This document shows, piece after piece, positions 1 through 9,023 of a stretch of DNA of 13,587 bases. Every line of letters begins with the position of its first letter. Positions within the stretch are counted from its first letter, which is position 1. Source of the DNA: Saccoglossus kowalevskii (Eukaryota > Hemichordata > Enteropneusta > Harrimaniidae); assembly GCF_000003605.2 (NCBI RefSeq), contig NW_003109096.1, positions 64,307 through 77,893 of the forward strand, given 5' to 3'. The notes beneath the pieces were generated by a model that saw nothing but the letters and a program-made list of their open reading frames with translations, did no database searches and was not told where the DNA came from. The position numbers and the translations under genes are program-made.

Positions 1-1892
1 AAGCCTGTCATTATTGTTTTCTTTATCTTTAGACAAATGCTAATGATATGTAAATTATATGCAAATTAGCCGCCACTCTGATACATTTTTCTGGGGAGAA
101 CACTGGATAGGCAAGAAATGAAGGATAATTATTGAACACGTACACTAGATTAACAAATCAGCATGTTGACAATCTTGATAAAATAGTGAATCCCACAAAG
201 CAGCTATCAGTCAAATGGCGCCATCAAGTCTAGAACGAAGCAAAAGCCAAGTGTTTCGCAAACTGAATGTCTGAAAAATTTCCAGTACTGCTGTAAGCAA
301 GTTTGCTAGCTACCCAAGTACTTCAGAGACATGTCAGAGTAAATCGGAAGGATGTCTTAAGTTGAAAAAAGAAAAACAAAAGATTTTTAAAATTAACTGT
401 GTGAGGGCAATATTCATTATTCCATGAATATGTTTCAGATAACATGTGACCAGTTCTTTCATTCTTTATATAACATTCTACTAGGTAACTTATATGAATC
501 ATATTCTATAAATAACGTTACTTATCTTTACTAATGAATACTACAATTTTCTTCCATTACTTTGCTTAGCACTACTATCACCGATACAACCCATACCGAT
601 ATCAGGTATTCCTATACAAATCGCATGTTTTAAAACATCCCATTGGTGATCCATGGTAGCGGGATACTGTTTATTTCTTTCAGCTATATCTACGTTAATT
701 TATGCAATGTTACCGTCATCTGGTGATGGCTCATCTTGGCCTGATGTTTTGGTTTTGCCCTGTGTGAGGTGAAGGCTGTAAATCTATCGGTTCAAATCAT
801 ATTTCTGTGGCCATTTGTGGGATGGCTATCAATGTGTCTATTCTCTTCTGTCTTCTCTTGCTGACTGTCAAATGTCTGTTCTGTGTGGACTTCTCTCTGA
901 CATTGTTGATACATGGGTTTATTTTCTGAAGGTGGATGAATACAAGGTTCTGTGTCGGTAAGATGAGGTTTGCTTTGGTAGATGCTGGTGAAAAGGTCTG
1001 CCTGAATTGAACTATTTTTGAGTAATAATTATTTAAAATAAATATGAACCGTTGGGGTGTTGTCATTAATTCAGTGCTGGTATATATGCAATGTGTGCTT
1101 CCTTGACTGCTTGCTTGATAAAAAAAAATTGGTTCTTTGAAATCATCAGATTTTCATTTTGTGTGCCATTGATGCAACGCTTGACCCTTCAGCTGCCGGA
1201 ACTTCGGAGGAACACTGGACTTGATGGTGGTAGTTGATGTGTACTTGGTTATTGGATCTTGAACCCATTGTAAAAAAAAAAAGTGTTTTGATCCGTTCAT
1301 GTTATGCAGCTAGTATTATCTATTAGGATCGCCACCAAATAATATGAAATGATAGGGTTTGCCAGAATCCACCACTGATGGTACCAAATTAATTAGTCCT
1401 GAAGATCGGGTACTCTATCTACTCATCTCTACAGCTTGAAAGTCTTGGAAAAGTACATACCCCACCTGAATGTGTTGATGTTTTTCACAATTTCAATTAC
1501 AGATAGTAACGGTAGTCTATTTCAGGGTTTTAAATTTTTGCCATTGATTCATTGTTGAAGTTGTAGGACTGCGAGTGTTCAATGATTTTTACTCTCACCT
1601 GTCTTTGTACATGTATACGTGATGATATATACATATACATGTACATGTCGCAACTCACTAACAGCTTTTGGTATCAAACTTGTGACGACTCTGCATGGTT
1701 AGGTGGTCTTCACCTGTGTTAAAATAACTGTCTGGCACTGCTGGTTGTTTTGCATTATTTCATATCACGTGGACATTTACTGCCACCTTCACGCCATTAG
1801 AAATTTTTGTTTTATAGTCCTTTTCATTTTACAGCTGTCGGTCATTTCAATTCACTTTATTAATTGTGATCTGTTTTCTTATTTATTTGCAG
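1..1892 (+). other. Intron sequence upstream of the first visible exon
   Basis: No exon or RNA gene is convincing here. The segment is AT-rich, has stops in all frames, and ends in an acceptor (T-rich tract, then ttgcag) at 1892, so it is most simply an intron of the SMAP-like gene. An 89-codon minus-strand frame at 797-1066 has no recognisable domain and looks like chance. One exact POU octamer, ATGCAAAT, lies at 59-66, and a run of overlapping ACATGTACATGT-type palindromes lies near 1629-1648. Earlier exons of the gene, including the ArfGAP domain, must lie to the left of the window. Confidence 0.55.
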
Positions 1893-1919
1893 TACCAAAT
1901 GCAGCAGTATCAACAGCAG
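1893..1919 (+). CDS. SMAP1: SMAP-like ArfGAP, 27-nt Q-rich microexon 1
   Basis: This internal microexon encodes YQMQQYQQQ in phase 0. It is preceded by a pyrimidine-rich tract and an AG acceptor at 1891-1892, and followed by the donor GTTAGT from 1920. The reading phase is supported because both downstream exons join in the same frame and continue the glutamine-rich stretch. Its QMQQ-x-QQ pattern recurs in the next microexon, suggesting exon duplication. Because it is a multiple of three and begins and ends in phase 0, it could be skipped without shifting the frame. The gene name rests on the C-terminus encoded by the last exon, not on this peptide. The symbol stands for the single invertebrate relative of vertebrate SMAP1 and SMAP2. 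Confidence 0.6.
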
Positions 1920-2569
1920 GTTAGTATTTTAATACACCAGATTAACCTATGTTGCACTAAATTATTCATGTCTTTATTCTATAGATCAGCTAGTAATTTG
2001 ACTCCAGGTTTATGCTTAATAAAGTTTATTTTTAATTAACTGACTATGACGTTATACCATATAATGATTACTGGTAGTGTGAACATTTCTTTAAAACCTG
2101 TGACATTCAGGGCTGAGAAAGTTTCTTGAAAGTAAACTACCTTTTGTTATGTTTTTAAGCAGTCGTTCTGTATTTCTCATACACAATTTTGGAATTGATG
2201 TGAATTACATACAAGATTGTTCCTGATTGGCTACCAAACCCTAACACCTAACAGTCGGACCAATCAGAGAGTAGTTTATTTAACATTTTTTTTTTTATGT
2301 ATGAAATTCTACCTTGTATATGTACTTGACTCAACTGCACTTTAGCTTCCTAATTTTGAATGACCGCGCCTTTATAATTCTGCCATGGGTGCTGCACAAA
2401 TGACTTCAACTACCAAAACTATAATTTCCCCTGCTTCTCATCATCATCATAATCTTAATAAAAACCCTGTTGATTACAACAGCATTTTCATAACATGCAA
2501 CAACATATTTTGATTATATCCTTCCTTGTATAGTTTTTTGACTCGCATTTTCATTTCTTCTTTCTGTAG
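1920..2569 (+). other. Intron between Q-rich microexons 1 and 2
   Basis: This 650-bp GT-AG intron starts with GTTAGT and ends with a T-rich tract followed by CTGTAG. Nothing coding is seen in it. An inverted CCAAT-box pair (CTGATTGG at 2223-2230 and CCAATCAG at 2260-2267) and a poly-T run near 2287-2297 are the only notable features. Confidence 0.6.
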
Positions 2570-2596
2570 CAATTACAAATGCAACAGGTTCAGCAG
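2570..2596 (+). CDS. SMAP1: SMAP-like ArfGAP, 27-nt Q-rich microexon 2
   Basis: This second internal microexon encodes QLQMQQVQQ in phase 0. Its acceptor is a strong pyrimidine tract ending CTGTAG at 2569, and its donor is GTACGT at 2597-2602, close to consensus. Its length equals that of the preceding microexon. Offset by one codon, the two share the core QMQQ-x-QQ, which fits tandem exon duplication. The peptide would extend a low-complexity glutamine/methionine stretch near the protein C-terminus. Vertebrate SMAP proteins also have a Q/M-rich segment just before their conserved end. Skipping this exon would keep the frame. Confidence 0.62.
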
Positions 2597-3447
2597 GTAC
2601 GTACATTGATTATCAATCCCTGCAATGAAATGAAAACCTGCATCGCATTTCAATTCATTCTGACCATGTATGGAATGTTAGAGATATAAAGATTAGTTTA
2701 ACACTACTCTCTGTCATCATCCATACTGAACATTATTCAACTCGACTCTCTGCACTGTAGTTGCTAACACCGTTGTTATTTACCATTCATATCGGGCATC
2801 CATGGAAGTTTTAAACTGGGCTGTCACTGTAACGCCATAAGTTACAGCGTGCTGTATTTTACAGGGTATTTTCATTCTAGCATATTAGGAAATGCGAATT
2901 CCAAATATGGAATGATTATGCGCGTAAGCATTCTATAATAGTAAAAACAAACGTGGCTGCCACTAGGGTTTGACCGGACTCCACACAAAGAAGTTCGCTG
3001 ATTCTGTTCTAAACGTTTTGGATTTCGGCATTCCCATGATGTATCCTTGGAAGGAAAAGATGTATAATAATAAGGTTATTACAAGGATACTGCAAAGTAT
3101 TTTATGTGTTAAGTGCAAACCTGAAATATTTGATGCTTTGCAGCAAACTGATTTGGAAGAATAAATCATCATTAATTAGCCTCAATCATCCAGTGCTAAA
3201 AATTATCCTATCAACATGGAACAATATTCACTTGCCTGGCATTTCACCCCAGATACAAAACGAGTTGAAAATGAGGACTGAATATCTGATCAGCTAACAG
3301 CCTCTTGTAAATTGCAGAAATTGCCCTCCCCAATCTTTAAATCTGAATATAGCCACATGACCACTGACTTAGCCTACTGTTTATCTAGTAGTTTTTTGTT
3401 GTCATTAGTAAAATGCTTACTGACATGTACACTCTTTCTCGGTGCAG
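2597..3447 (+). other. Intron before the terminal coding exon
   Basis: This 851-bp GT-AG intron runs from GTACGT to an acceptor with a CTCTTTCTC tract and GTGCAG at 3447. Open frames of about 60-70 codons at 2963-3297 overlap on both strands, lack splice or domain support, and are probably chance. A short hairpin lies at 2827-2847 (CTGTAAC, 7-nt loop, GTTACAG). Confidence 0.6.
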
Positions 3448-3633
3448 GTACAGCAACAGATGCAGGCATTACGTGTCGGCGGTGGCGGCAGCACCGCCGG
3501 TGTCCCTGCACAGATGGGATGGCAGCAGCCAACACAAGGACTACAGCCAGGCATCTCTGCTGCAGCTGGAGCCGGCGGTTGGGGAGCTATGACTGGCTCA
3601 GGTCAAACTTTAAGTACTCAATTGTGGAAGTAA
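3448..3633 (+). CDS. SMAP1: SMAP-like ArfGAP, terminal coding exon and stop codon
   Basis: This exon encodes the last 61 residues, then TAA at 3631-3633. In order it holds a Q-rich start (VQQQMQALR), a Gly-rich patch (GGGGS), a central MGWQQP...GLQPG segment, a Gly/Ala-rich patch (AAAGAGGWGAM), and the end GQTLSTQLWK. The end resembles the vertebrate SMAP1/SMAP2 C-terminus, recalled as QMTQQMAGMNF...NQTLSPQMWK, and VQQQMQAL sits where MTQQMAGM would be. SMAP proteins are cytosolic Arf GTPase-activating proteins that bind clathrin and act in endocytosis and at trans-Golgi/endosome membranes. Their ArfGAP zinc finger and clathrin box are N-terminal to this part, outside the window. GC content and codon use rise sharply over flanking DNA, supporting real coding sequence. 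Another Q/G-rich protein with a similar tail cannot be excluded, because the recalled match is short. Confidence 0.68.
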   Translation, partial: VQQQMQALRVGGGGSTAGVPAQMGWQQPTQGLQPGISAAAGAGGWGAMTGSGQTLSTQLWK

Positions 3634-3718
3634 CATGAAGATGGGAATATTCAAAAATCAGTGATTGGTTGGTCAGTTGAATTTAAATTGAAGTCTACAA
3701 GCCCATTGGTCACTTTGT

Positions 3719-3724
3719 AATAAA
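3719..3724 (+). terminator. Weak proximal poly(A) signal
   Basis: AATAAA lies 86 nt after the stop codon. The following 40 nt lack a clear U- or GU-rich element, so use of this site would give only a very short 3' UTR and is doubtful. Confidence 0.3.
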
Positions 3725-4386
3725 ATTTGAATACGCTGGATCATTCACAATTTTGATGCAGCTTAAATTATAACTTTCTTTCAATTCGTAACTATTGACC
3801 ACTTTTACCCAAATTAACTTAAAATTCTCTCTGTATGCATAACAAGCATGTATATATTTCTTGCCTACAATTGGGATCCAGTTTCAGGTACTCTTGACCT
3901 TGTAATGACGCCTCATTTTCAAACTTCATTGCTAAAGTCTATGCTGCATTTTGTTTTGTTGTATAATACCCAGATGTGGCATGGTCGAGAATATACACAG
4001 TACTTTTCAGCATTTTCCGGCCATGGTATTGTAATATAAAGTATTGTAATATAGCACATTTGAAATCAAAAATTCCCAAGTTTGTTAAGTTCAATTCATT
4101 TAAACTTTACAAGGGACTGAACAAATTTAGTATTATTCCGGCTGTATATTTTTTTCCTTATTTACTGTTCTTTGTCATTTACCGTTTGTCTCCACATAAA
4201 TCTTTCGGAAGAATGGCAATGAAAAATGTTTTCATTTCTGTGTTTGGTTAAGAAGTGCAGATCAACTCCATTGTTGTCTCCATTGTTGATACTGTCACCA
4301 TATAACATGGGGAAGGTTGATAAAATTCTCAGCTGAATCTTGAAAAAAAATTATCCGTTGTTAGCCTTGAGTCCATAACTTATCAG

Positions 4387-4438
4387 GAGTCTTATCATAG
4401 TGAGATTGTATCTCTCGGTTCATTCTCTATGATGACTC
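4387..4438 (+). other. Stem-loop in the putative 3' UTR
   Basis: GAGTC-tt-ATCATAG at 4387-4400 pairs with CTATGAT-GACTC at 4427-4438. This gives a 12-bp stem with a two-base bulge. The loop contains a nested hairpin, GAGAT-TGT-ATCTC, at 4402-4414. The pairing is directly visible; a role as an RNA element is inference. At 52 nt it is short for a pre-miRNA. Confidence 0.5.
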
Positions 4439-5151
4439 TGTTATAAATAACAATGAAATTACAATCATTTATTTTTGTTCAATTTCTTTGCCATAAATAA
4501 TACCAGTACTCTCAGCATATTGTCCCAAGCCCACAATTAAACAGCAAACACTCGCTAATTTACATAAAATTCTGACTGGCGAGATCTTGTCGATTTTGAT
4601 AGCGACTATGGATAGGACAGTAGCACTGTTGATGCAATTTCACTCCAATTTCTATTAACAGCGTGTTTTTTTTTCTCACCAGCCCAATCACTGGTTTCTG
4701 TTTATGTTATTTAAAACTTCTTTTTTCTCCAAGATACAAAATTTAAATGTATTTTCTCTGGGTTTGTATTATTTATGTCAGCATTTGAAGTTTTCTGTCA
4801 TTTGTTTTATTTTTTTCTCGGGGAAATTTGCTATCTTCAAATCAGGGTATAATTTTGTGGCTGAATCACACCAGACTTCTTTACTTCTCCCTCTATGGTA
4901 TTGGTACGGTCCATTTTCTACTGTATGTGGGCTGTACCATTAACATAAATTGCTGGTTGCTGGTAATTGTACAATGTATTTTAGTATATGTAATTGATTA
5001 TTATGATTCCTGTATTTTAACATGCGGTAAGGTGGTTGCCATGGTAATACATTAACATGTAAAATGGTGGCTTTCAAATGGACACGTTGACTTGTATTAT
5101 GTTTGTTTGTATTTCCTTGCAGCCATGTTTGTAAGATTGTGCAAAAATGTA

Positions 5152-5157
5152 AATAAA
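5152..5157 (+). terminator. Probable poly(A) signal with GU-rich downstream element
   Basis: AATAAA is followed after about 20-30 nt by a GU-rich stretch containing two and a half copies of GTGTTGCTAC (5183-5205). That is a good cleavage/polyadenylation context and would give a 3' UTR of roughly 1.5 kb. The hexamer overlaps a Pumilio-type octamer TGTAAATA at 5148-5155, so binding there could affect 3'-end choice; that is inference. Confidence 0.55.
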
Positions 5158-5630
5158 CAGCGAACTTGACCCATTTGTATATGTGTTGCTACGTGTTGCT
5201 ACGTGTAGTATCCATATCAAAATGACCCGCTTTAGTTGACCCTTTGAACACCAATGTCTATTTTTGTCACCATTCAGAAAACTAAATTTGTTTAATTTTT
5301 TCCATACTTTAACAAAGATTTTTATCAGATCTGTATCCAATAAGATTCAAAACTAACAAAAACTTTAAAAATGTGCAAAATTTTACTCAAAAGGGGCTCA
5401 AATGGTCAATGTACGTATTGCATTACATGTAATGTATTAGAAAAAAATGACTGCATTTTTACACGAAAGTTTTAATATATGTTATATATGGTTTCAGTCG
5501 TTTGGTAGGATTACCATTAGACTGGCCAAGCCTTGGCAATTTTATTGTTTTATATGATAATTTCCTTTAAGAATGAATTTGTAAAATTTTCTGTTCTCAC
5601 ACAATTTTACCATGATTGGACCATTCTGCT

Positions 5631-5644
5631 GCGCCCTCTAGTGG
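5631..5644 (-). promoter_or_regulatory. Exact CTCF-consensus site
   Basis: The minus strand reads CCACTAGAGGGCGC, which fits the CTCF core consensus CCASYAGRKGGCRS at all 14 positions. The flanks add a near-palindrome (TGCTGC on one side, GCAGCA on the other). CTCF is the zinc-finger insulator and architectural protein conserved across bilaterians. The site lies downstream of the SMAP-like coding end, where a domain boundary is plausible. The match is seen; binding is not shown. Confidence 0.55.
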
Positions 5645-6738
5645 TAGCAGCACTTGGTGTGTGGGTTTTAAAGCTTGTAAGCTGCTGCCCGCTGAGAAGG
5701 TAGCTTTCAATCTGACCTGTGAAATCTGGGCAAATGAAATTATTTGTGTAGGCACACGTCTGCTTCCCTTTTTGGAAGGTTGAACCTTGTACCAGGGTTG
5801 CATAACGTCACTGCCTATCGCAAACAATTGACAGCAATGGATTATCCAGTCGTGTAATTTTACGTTTGAAGATTTGAAGAAGAAAAAATGTTAGATAAAT
5901 CAATGAAATTATCATGGCTGTACCTGTCTGTTACCATATTGGAAATACACCTACAGTTAGTCTGAGAGAAATGTATTACGATTTGGTGGAGGGGGTGGGG
6001 GTCACAGAATCGTGTAGCAGTAAACATTTCATTGTGGTCCTTGAGACAAGTATTGCGACTTGGATATGTGAAATAAGCTTTTAATGTGCAAATGTGCGGC
6101 ACCAAAATAGTTTACTGTGCATTGTTGTTGTACAAACGGACAAAACGCATCCATTTCACATTGTTCTTCACAAATTCTTTTCTCCAGACCATATTCTCTC
6201 CGTTAGAAGTGCATGTTGTGTTGTTAGCCAGAATCTACATTTGTATTTCATAAGTCACTATTTTGATGCAACATGCACTTTGTCATTGACAAATCAACCT
6301 TGTAAAAATAGCTCAACATATTGACAGATGAGAGCTGAAAACATTTTCCAAAAACTTGTTGCGTATTTGGCTTGTGTTGCGTTAATGCAGAAATTTAGGG
6401 AATGCAGTACTATTAAATGCTTTAATTTTCTGAGAAAAATGTAAATATTGCACGATTATGTGGAAAAATTTCGCTGGCTCTTCAAGTTTTCAGTGAAATT
6501 TAGTGAGCGTTGACAATTTTGCGACTTGCAGTGGTTTGTACATTCATCATTCAAATACAACAAAGTCGTATTAAAGATCCTCTGTATCTGTTGACCTATT
6601 TTTCCCAGTCAGCCTCGTGTTCTTATTTTTGTGATGAGTGGTCATGTGTACGATGTTCCACATACTACTCGGAGTGGTGGAAAACACAATTTTATTATTA
6701 GAGAAGTTGTGAAATCTGTTAAGTTATCCTATGTGGGG

Positions 6739-6756
6739 AAAAAAAAAAAAAAAAAA
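6739..6756 (+). repeat. Poly(A) homopolymer, 18 nt
   Basis: Eighteen consecutive A follow GTGGGG. No target-site duplication or LINE/SINE body is recognised upstream, so this is listed only as a homopolymer. Confidence 0.8.
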
Positions 6757-7006
6757 CAATTTATAAATTTACTGAACAGTGTAAGATTGATTTCTGTGAA
6801 TATTTGTAGTTGTATATTTTTAAAGAAAGATTCTTGTATTATCACTTGTTTTAAATATTTGTGCATGTATGGTGGCATAATAGATATAAAATGGCTAAAC
6901 TGATTACTGGTTCTTGAAGCATTCCGTCACGTTCAACTATGTAATAACAAACTTAACCTCATTCAAGCTACATTTTGTATTCTAATATTTATCATCATTC
7001 CAGACC

Positions 7007-7194
7007 TTTTATTTGCCTAACTTTATTCCAAACTCACCTGACAGTATTTGCCTAACTTAACTCCAATCTAGGATAACAGTATTTACCTAACTTAGTGCTA
7101 ATCCTGTGCAATAGTTTTTGCCTTGCCTCCAATCCTCACAACAGTATTTGCCTAACTGAGCTCCAACTTCTATGCGACAGTGTTCTAACTTTGT
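7007..7194 (+). repeat. About 35-bp minisatellite, five to six units
   Basis: Units begin near 7007, 7043, 7078, 7113, 7143 and 7179. Most start with AGTATTTGCCTAACTTA, followed by a variable CTCCAATC-type middle and an ending close to ACAAC. Lengths are 35, 35, 30 and 36 bp for the full units from 7043. The units differ at many positions, so the array is old. No coding frame is maintained through it. Confidence 0.75.
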
Positions 7195-7504
7195 GAACCC
7201 TTGCCTGTTGTGCAGAATTCTTGGATGCTAGAATTGACCATTTACTATTGTATAATAGTTACTTGTATATTAATCCAGATGACAGACAGTGTCAAGACGT
7301 ATATTTTTTTTGAATTTTTTTGTGAATTTGACTCAAATCACTTAATTGTATGATCGAAGCTCAACGCCAGCTTTTTTTATTATTATTTTGTTGTGTTTTT
7401 AGTCAAGTTATATATACATTTGAAGATTAGTATTTTGATTATAAAGCCATTTTGTTTTGTAGTTAAGTTTGAATTGATGATGTCGCCCAAATAAGTCATA
7501 ACTG

Positions 7505-7520
7505 ATACCATATATGGTAT
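7505..7520. promoter_or_regulatory. Perfect CArG box inside a 16-bp palindrome
   Basis: ATACCATATATGGTAT is its own reverse complement and contains CCATATATGG, an exact CC(A/T)6GG CArG box bound by SRF-type MADS factors. One such site can occur by chance in AT-rich DNA, so the regulatory meaning is tentative. Confidence 0.4.
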
Positions 7521-7924
7521 GAAATGAAGATGAAAAGTTTTTTTAGTTAAGAAGGGAGAACACTGATCAGGATGTTGGGTCATTGACCATCATCAAATGA
7601 AGGAAATTTGGATTTCATCCTTGTTGGAGGGCTGCTGCATGTTCAAATTGGTAGCATAAAACATTGCAAGTAAAATGCATTGTTTATATAAATTGTTGCA
7701 TGTAACAACTTGCACTTTAAAATGCTTCAATCACTGCTTTCCCATCATGCTTTCCATTTTTGTGAAAACTATATTTTACACATTCTGTGGGACCCATATC
7801 GAACACGAGTGTTTTAAAGCAGGGAGGAGTCGCCTGCACATGCGTCAGATGGCCATAGCTTGTCATTGTTTAAAAACAAGCATTTACCCATAAGCTTTTG
7901 CATTTTTAGCGTGTGTTATCGTCG

Positions 7925-7977
7925 CTTGGGACCTTATTCTCGTACGTGTGCAGGTGACGACCCTCTCGCTTTAATAT
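7925..7977 (+). repeat. Short dispersed repeat, copy A
   Basis: CTTGGGAC at 7925-7932 is followed after exactly 28 nt by CCCTCTCGCTTTAATAT at 7961-7977. The same head and tail with the same spacing recur at 10535-10587, while the middle is hardly conserved. It is probably a fragment of an interspersed repeat family; no family is recognised. Confidence 0.5.
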
Positions 7978-8040
7978 TTAACAGTTATTACCAACCATAC
8001 AGATATTGAGGGTTTGTGTCCATCATGGAGATTAGAACAA

Positions 8041-8046
8041 AATAAA
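8041..8046 (+). terminator. Candidate poly(A) signal before a T-rich tract
   Basis: AATAAA is followed within 10 nt by a 13-T run and then TTTGGGTTTGG. The T-rich element is closer to the hexamer than usual, but the context is acceptable. Which strand or transcript uses it is unknown. Confidence 0.35.
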
Positions 8047-8428
8047 AGTACACATTTTTTTTTTTACATTTGGGTTTGGAGTAAATCAAATATTTTCAAC
8101 AACAAAAATTACCTATTTATGTTTATGTTTCTTTTTCCTCTCTTCTCTGGCAGTTGAAAAAAAAAAGATAAATGTCAGCCAATCAAAGTAGTTGTGTATG
8201 ATTGGTTGGTTCACAATATTCACATATTGGACACTTTATCAAATATTGAGCAGTTAGACCTTTCATTTTTTGGGGTGGTTTTTCTCTAGTGAGAATACTG
8301 CATGGCGTCTATAGACAATGACAGATTTTGTCAACCTGTAGATTTAGAAGAAAAAAAATGCACCAAACTGCTAAAGATTAACTCAACCGCAGCCATCCAG
8401 CCATGGAACTAAACCCCCTTATGTGTTG

Positions 8429-8501
8429 AAGCACTACAGTCGTTACACTATGTTAGATAGGACGTATGCAACAAATGTGCTCTACAACGACTGTAGCACT
8501 T
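8429..8501. other. Long imperfect inverted repeat, pre-miRNA-sized
   Basis: The 19-nt arms 8429-8447 and 8483-8501 pair with an uninterrupted 11-bp core (CTACAGTCGTT with AACGACTGTAG) plus outer pairs, and two tandem mismatches. The loop is about 35 nt. The 73-nt size fits a pre-miRNA or a tiny MITE remnant. No known microRNA was recognised in either arm. Confidence 0.5.
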
Positions 8502-8807
8502 TACTAAAAATTGTTTAGTACATTATTATAGATGCTGTTGAGTCATACACCAATCTCAAACTCTTGTGCTGTGTATTTTGTATCTTCTGCTTGAATGGTC
8601 TGCCTCCACAGACTGAATGACTAGCAGAGACAGTGGATGAGAAAACCAGAAATGTGCTAGAAATGTCTTTAATTTATCAGTACAATATGCAATGTATTTT
8701 ATGGTCTATTTATTGTAGTAGAGCCTTTGGTGAAAAAAATAATCATAATGAGCGTTGTTTAATCAGTCAAAGCACCAAACCTTGTCCCTTTGATGTGTAC
8801 TATACTG

Positions 8808-8817
8808 AATAAATAAA
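8808..8817 (+). terminator. Probable distal poly(A) signal (tandem AATAAATAAA)
   Basis: Two overlapping AATAAA hexamers are followed by GTTAAACTGTGAATGG and a GU/U-rich GTCTTTGTTT tract about 16-30 nt on. This is the cleanest 3'-end context in the right half of the non-coding stretch. It lies just before the repetitive element, so it could end a 5.2-kb 3' UTR. Confidence 0.5.
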
Positions 8818-9023
8818 GTTAAACTGTGAATGGAGTCTTTGTTTCATCTTAGCTGGTATATTGCATGTGAACAAAATGGTAAAATATAGATTCTGAATAC
8901 AAGACGTATTGCCCTAGATCGTACATTCTTTATTTTTTAGCTCCGCTGTTGACTTTGTCGAGCGGAGCTTATCATATGAGTGATTGTCCGGCGGCGTCGT
9001 CCGTGTCCATGTTTTACTTTTTT

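Larger units (their letters stand above)
3634..8835 (+). other. Probable long, alternatively polyadenylated 3' UTR and/or intergenic DNA
   Basis: After the stop codon there are 5.2 kb with no convincing coding region on either strand; the open frames are short, overlapping and without domains. AATAAA signals occur at 3719, 5152, 8041 and 8808, so the transcript could end at several points and its true extent is unknown. UGUANAUA Pumilio-type octamers lie at 3849-3856, 5148-5155 and 6440-6447. An 18-A run is at 6739-6756. The hairpins, CTCF-like site, minisatellite, CArG box and short repeat within this stretch are listed separately. The stretch ends about 100 bp before the repetitive element starts. 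Confidence 0.45.

Noticed and set aside
797-1066. 89-codon minus-strand frame
   Set aside because: No domain, no splice support, and composition matches the surrounding intron; a chance frame.
1190-1225. Possible 34-nt exon between TTCAG and GTGGTA
   Set aside because: It has exon-like borders, but it is not a multiple of three, its peptide does not fit the Q-rich tail, and no neighbouring exon shares its phase.
1703-1924. 73-codon plus-strand frame running over microexon 1
   Set aside because: It reads the microexon in a different frame from the one joining the downstream exons; mostly hydrophobic intron translation.
2963-3297. Overlapping frames of 63-69 codons on both strands
   Set aside because: They lie in the intron before the last exon, overlap each other and show no recognisable family.
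5597-5827. 76-codon minus-strand frame with a protein-like look
   Set aside because: Its apparent order comes from a GC-richer segment holding the CTCF-like site; no domain or start context.
5986-6001. G-rich run as a G-quadruplex
   Set aside because: The G tracts are uneven (2, 2, 5, 5), giving at best a two-layer structure; too weak to call.
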